A DNA stretch of 64,000 bases from Verrucomicrobiia bacterium (lineage in GTDB: Bacteria > Verrucomicrobiota > Verrucomicrobiia > JADLBR01 > JAIBCM01), in contig JAIBCM010000001.1 of NCBI GenBank assembly GCA_019694135.1, positions 434,001 to 498,000 of the forward strand. The letters run 5' to 3'. The position numbers and the translations under genes were made by a program. Under the pieces are notes generated by a model. The model was given only the letters and a program-made list of their open reading frames with translations, made no database searches and was not told where the DNA came from. Shown piece after piece: positions 62,797-64,000 of the stretch (within the stretch, counting starts at the first letter, position 1; every line of letters starts with the position of its first letter).

Positions 62797-63139
62797 CTTT
62801 CAATAAAACTATTTCTAGTGCGCGCTGATAAAATTCTCTTTCTCTTGATGCGGCATAGGCCCCGAGCAAACTGAATTTGTCTCCGAGGATGATTTTCCCA
62901 TCTCGTAATCGCTTGGCCAGATCGAGGGGTAAGTCGACACGGATTTGGCGCAAGCTGTCAGCCATAAGCCTAGCCCCGTCATTATCATTACCATCCAAAG
63001 CTTCAGCAAATTTAAGAATTTCTGCTTGGGCTTTTTTTCGCTCTTCCTCAACGAGTTCATATTTGTTTTTGTTAATGACCTCTAAACCAATTTTTGCGAC
63101 TGTATCAGCAAGACTTAGTCCGGCACTTATGCTGCTCAT
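62789..63139 (-). CDS. Hypothetical late protein, 116 residues
   Basis: Helical, with an amphipathic N-terminus (SAGLSLADTVAKIGLEVINKNK) and alternating charged stretches (EEERKKAQAEILKFAEAL). It overlaps the lytic gene by 8 bp and the holin-like gene by 4 bp. Not recognised; a lysis-cassette accessory or virion protein. Confidence 0.55.
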   Translation of the reverse strand: MSSISAGLSLADTVAKIGLEVINKNKYELVEEERKKAQAEILKFAEALDGNDNDGARLMADSLRQIRVDLPLDLAKRLRDGKIILGDKFSLLGAYAASREREFYQRALEIVLLKDE

Positions 63140-63342
63140 TTAGTTTTGAAAAAGTTAAAAATACCTTTGTCTTTTAAATAAGATAAAAGTAAGGCAAATA
63201 ATCCACATGCTATTCCGGCCAAAACTTCAGAGCCATCAGTTATTTTTAAAGCCCCTGCTTGATCGATAACTCCATGAGCCATGAACCAACCGCAAAGCAC
63301 CGTTAGTCCATGACGTATAAGTCTTGCTATAAACGCTTTCAT
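63136..63342 (-). CDS. Putative holin
   Basis: 68 residues with two membrane helices: LTVLCGWFMAHGVI (about 13-26) and VLAGIACGLFALLLSYL (about 40-56), and a basic C-terminus (KDKGIFNFFKTK). Size, topology and position beside a wall hydrolase fit a small holin. Confidence 0.65.
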   Translation of the reverse strand: MKAFIARLIRHGLTVLCGWFMAHGVIDQAGALKITDGSEVLAGIACGLFALLLSYLKDKGIFNFFKTK

Positions 63343-63350
63343 AATTTAAC

Positions 63351-63686
63351 TCACTTTCTCTGTTCTAGTTTTCTTTCCATTTTTTCATTGTTCTTTTCCA
63401 GGTATTGCAAACGAAGTTCAGCGATCGATAAAAGCTTACTTAAGTTGACCATGACTTCGTCAATTTTTTCGAAACGTCGATTATTTTCTTTTTTGTAATC
63501 TTCTTGGTAGATGGCTATTTGTTTTTTAAATTCGTTTAATGCCTCAACTTTAACGTATCGACTATCCAGCCAAAATATCGCAGAAGTTATAATTAATAGC
63601 AGAATAGTATTGATCGATCGCCACACAAGCTCACCTATAAAACCTAGCGCTGCCTTATGATCTTTAAGAGACGTTAAAATTTTCAT
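63351..63686 (-). CDS. Single-pass coiled-coil protein, spanin-like
   Basis: 111 residues. An N-terminal membrane helix (SINTILLLIITSAIFWL, about 25-41) is followed by a long charged coiled coil (AIYQEDYKKENNRRFEKIDEVM...RLQYLEKNNEKMERKLEQR). This is the layout of an inner-membrane spanin. No outer-membrane lipoprotein spanin is evident nearby, so an alternative is a membrane anchor of the holin. It overlaps the next gene upstream by 4 bp. Confidence 0.6.
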   Translation of the reverse strand: MKILTSLKDHKAALGFIGELVWRSINTILLLIITSAIFWLDSRYVKVEALNEFKKQIAIYQEDYKKENNRRFEKIDEVMVNLSKLLSIAELRLQYLEKNNEKMERKLEQRK

Positions 63687-64000
63687 AATTGATGCAATAA
63701 TGCCCCCGAAAACTGGCGCATAGTGATGACTGATTGCTGAATGGGTTGGCCAGTGCGATTAACAATTCGAACTTGGCATGTTTGACCAGCCGCTAAAAGC
63801 ACCACTAAAATACCAATGGCGCCAGCAAATTTTGTATTTGAATTGGCCTCTTGCCCTCTTGGGCCGTAAGAAATTCCGTTACTTGAAACCAGCTCGATTT
63901 GATAACGCTGGTCGTTATTACTTGAATCGTCAGCCTCTGCATTTAATAAATAAACGCCGGTAAACGGAGCCAAGAAATAATCCCCGTTGGGATTAGAAAT
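63683..64000 (-). CDS. C-terminal part of a C1q-like head or tail fibre protein (5' partial)
   Basis: The frame is open through the right edge, so a start beyond 64000 is expected; a TTG at 63973 is inside it. The visible 105 residues have the C1q/TNF-like jelly-roll pattern: GDYFLAPFTGVYLLNAEADD, then YQIELVSSNG, VVLLAAGQTCQVRIVN and a final FSGALLHQL. Such domains end phage fibres and bind receptors. It overlaps the coiled-coil gene by 4 bp. Confidence 0.72.
   Translation of the reverse strand: MSNPNGDYFLAPFTGVYLLNAEADDSSNNDQRYQIELVSSNGISYGPRGQEANSNTKFAGAIGILVVLLAAGQTCQVRIVNRTGQPIQQSVITMRQFSGALLHQL

Larger units (their letters stand above)
38836..64000. mobile_element. Prophage, left part (extends beyond the window)
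   Basis: It starts in the 3' half of tRNA-Arg and runs off the right edge. Early genes sit near the integrase, followed by a control region at 42.4-44.2 kb and a single leftward block of late genes: tail, connector, capsid, scaffold, portal and lysis. Gene order and the absence of tape-measure, sheath and long-tail genes suggest a podovirus-like phage. No terminase is seen, so it is likely just right of 64000, along with attR. Genes appear intact, without obvious frameshifts, so the prophage may be functional. Confidence 0.93.

Overview
The window comes from a moderately AT-rich Gram-negative bacterium, most likely in the Planctomycetes-Verrucomicrobia-Chlamydiae group and probably Verrucomicrobiota. 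The evidence is a fused LpxC-FabZ gene followed by lpxA (outer-membrane lipid A synthesis), a TonB/ExbB/ExbD set, secreted FG-GAP and carboxypeptidase-regulatory-like proteins, and many host genes without a clear Shine-Dalgarno sequence. The taxonomic call is an inference; there is no rRNA to confirm it.

Positions 1-38,788 are chromosome. They hold a three-gene type III polyketide operon (methyltransferase, flavoprotein, chalcone-synthase-like enzyme; 1556-4270), two secreted paralogues (4414-6838), a tonB-exbB-exbD-def operon (6839-9389), a BatD-BatE fusion (9489-12044), a CAT-anticodon tRNA, a polyprenyl synthase, lpxA and lpxC/fabZ, then tmk-holB-accB-accC-folD on the plus strand. Next come a large FG-GAP protein, a dienelactone hydrolase / DinG helicase / NifS-like operon in which the NifS-like protein has lost its PLP lysine, a potDBCA polyamine importer, serA, an isolated nuoA, a universal stress protein, leuS, dus, exoD-like and terC genes. 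The only stretch over 300 bases without a convincing gene is 1007-1555, which holds two 29-bp direct repeats and a possible gene remnant.

From tRNA-Arg(TCT) at 38789 to the right edge is the left part (at least 25 kb) of a prophage. A tyrosine integrase sits against the tRNA. Leftward genes encode a possible excisionase, an SSB-like protein with a canonical acidic tip and a Sak4-like ATPase. The late genes (44723 to the edge, all minus strand) encode a giant polyvalent protein with a zinc-protease motif, tail and connector proteins, major capsid, scaffold, portal, a wall-degrading enzyme, a holin and a spanin-like protein. The layout suggests a short-tailed phage. Terminase and attR must lie beyond 64000.

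The most unusual part is the control region at 42264-44179. It has no helix-turn-helix repressor. Instead there are four small ribbon-helix-helix (RHH) proteins plus a fifth fused to an unknown domain. Three copies of the palindrome GGTGT-N3-ACACC each lie on a predicted promoter (over the -10 or in the spacer), and the divergent promoter is flanked by AGGTAGACCT / AGGTCTACCT inverted repeats. Two genes here, 45 and 56 codons long, are shorter than usual gene-calling cut-offs. I propose this as an RHH-based lysogeny switch; its function is inferred from sequence alone.
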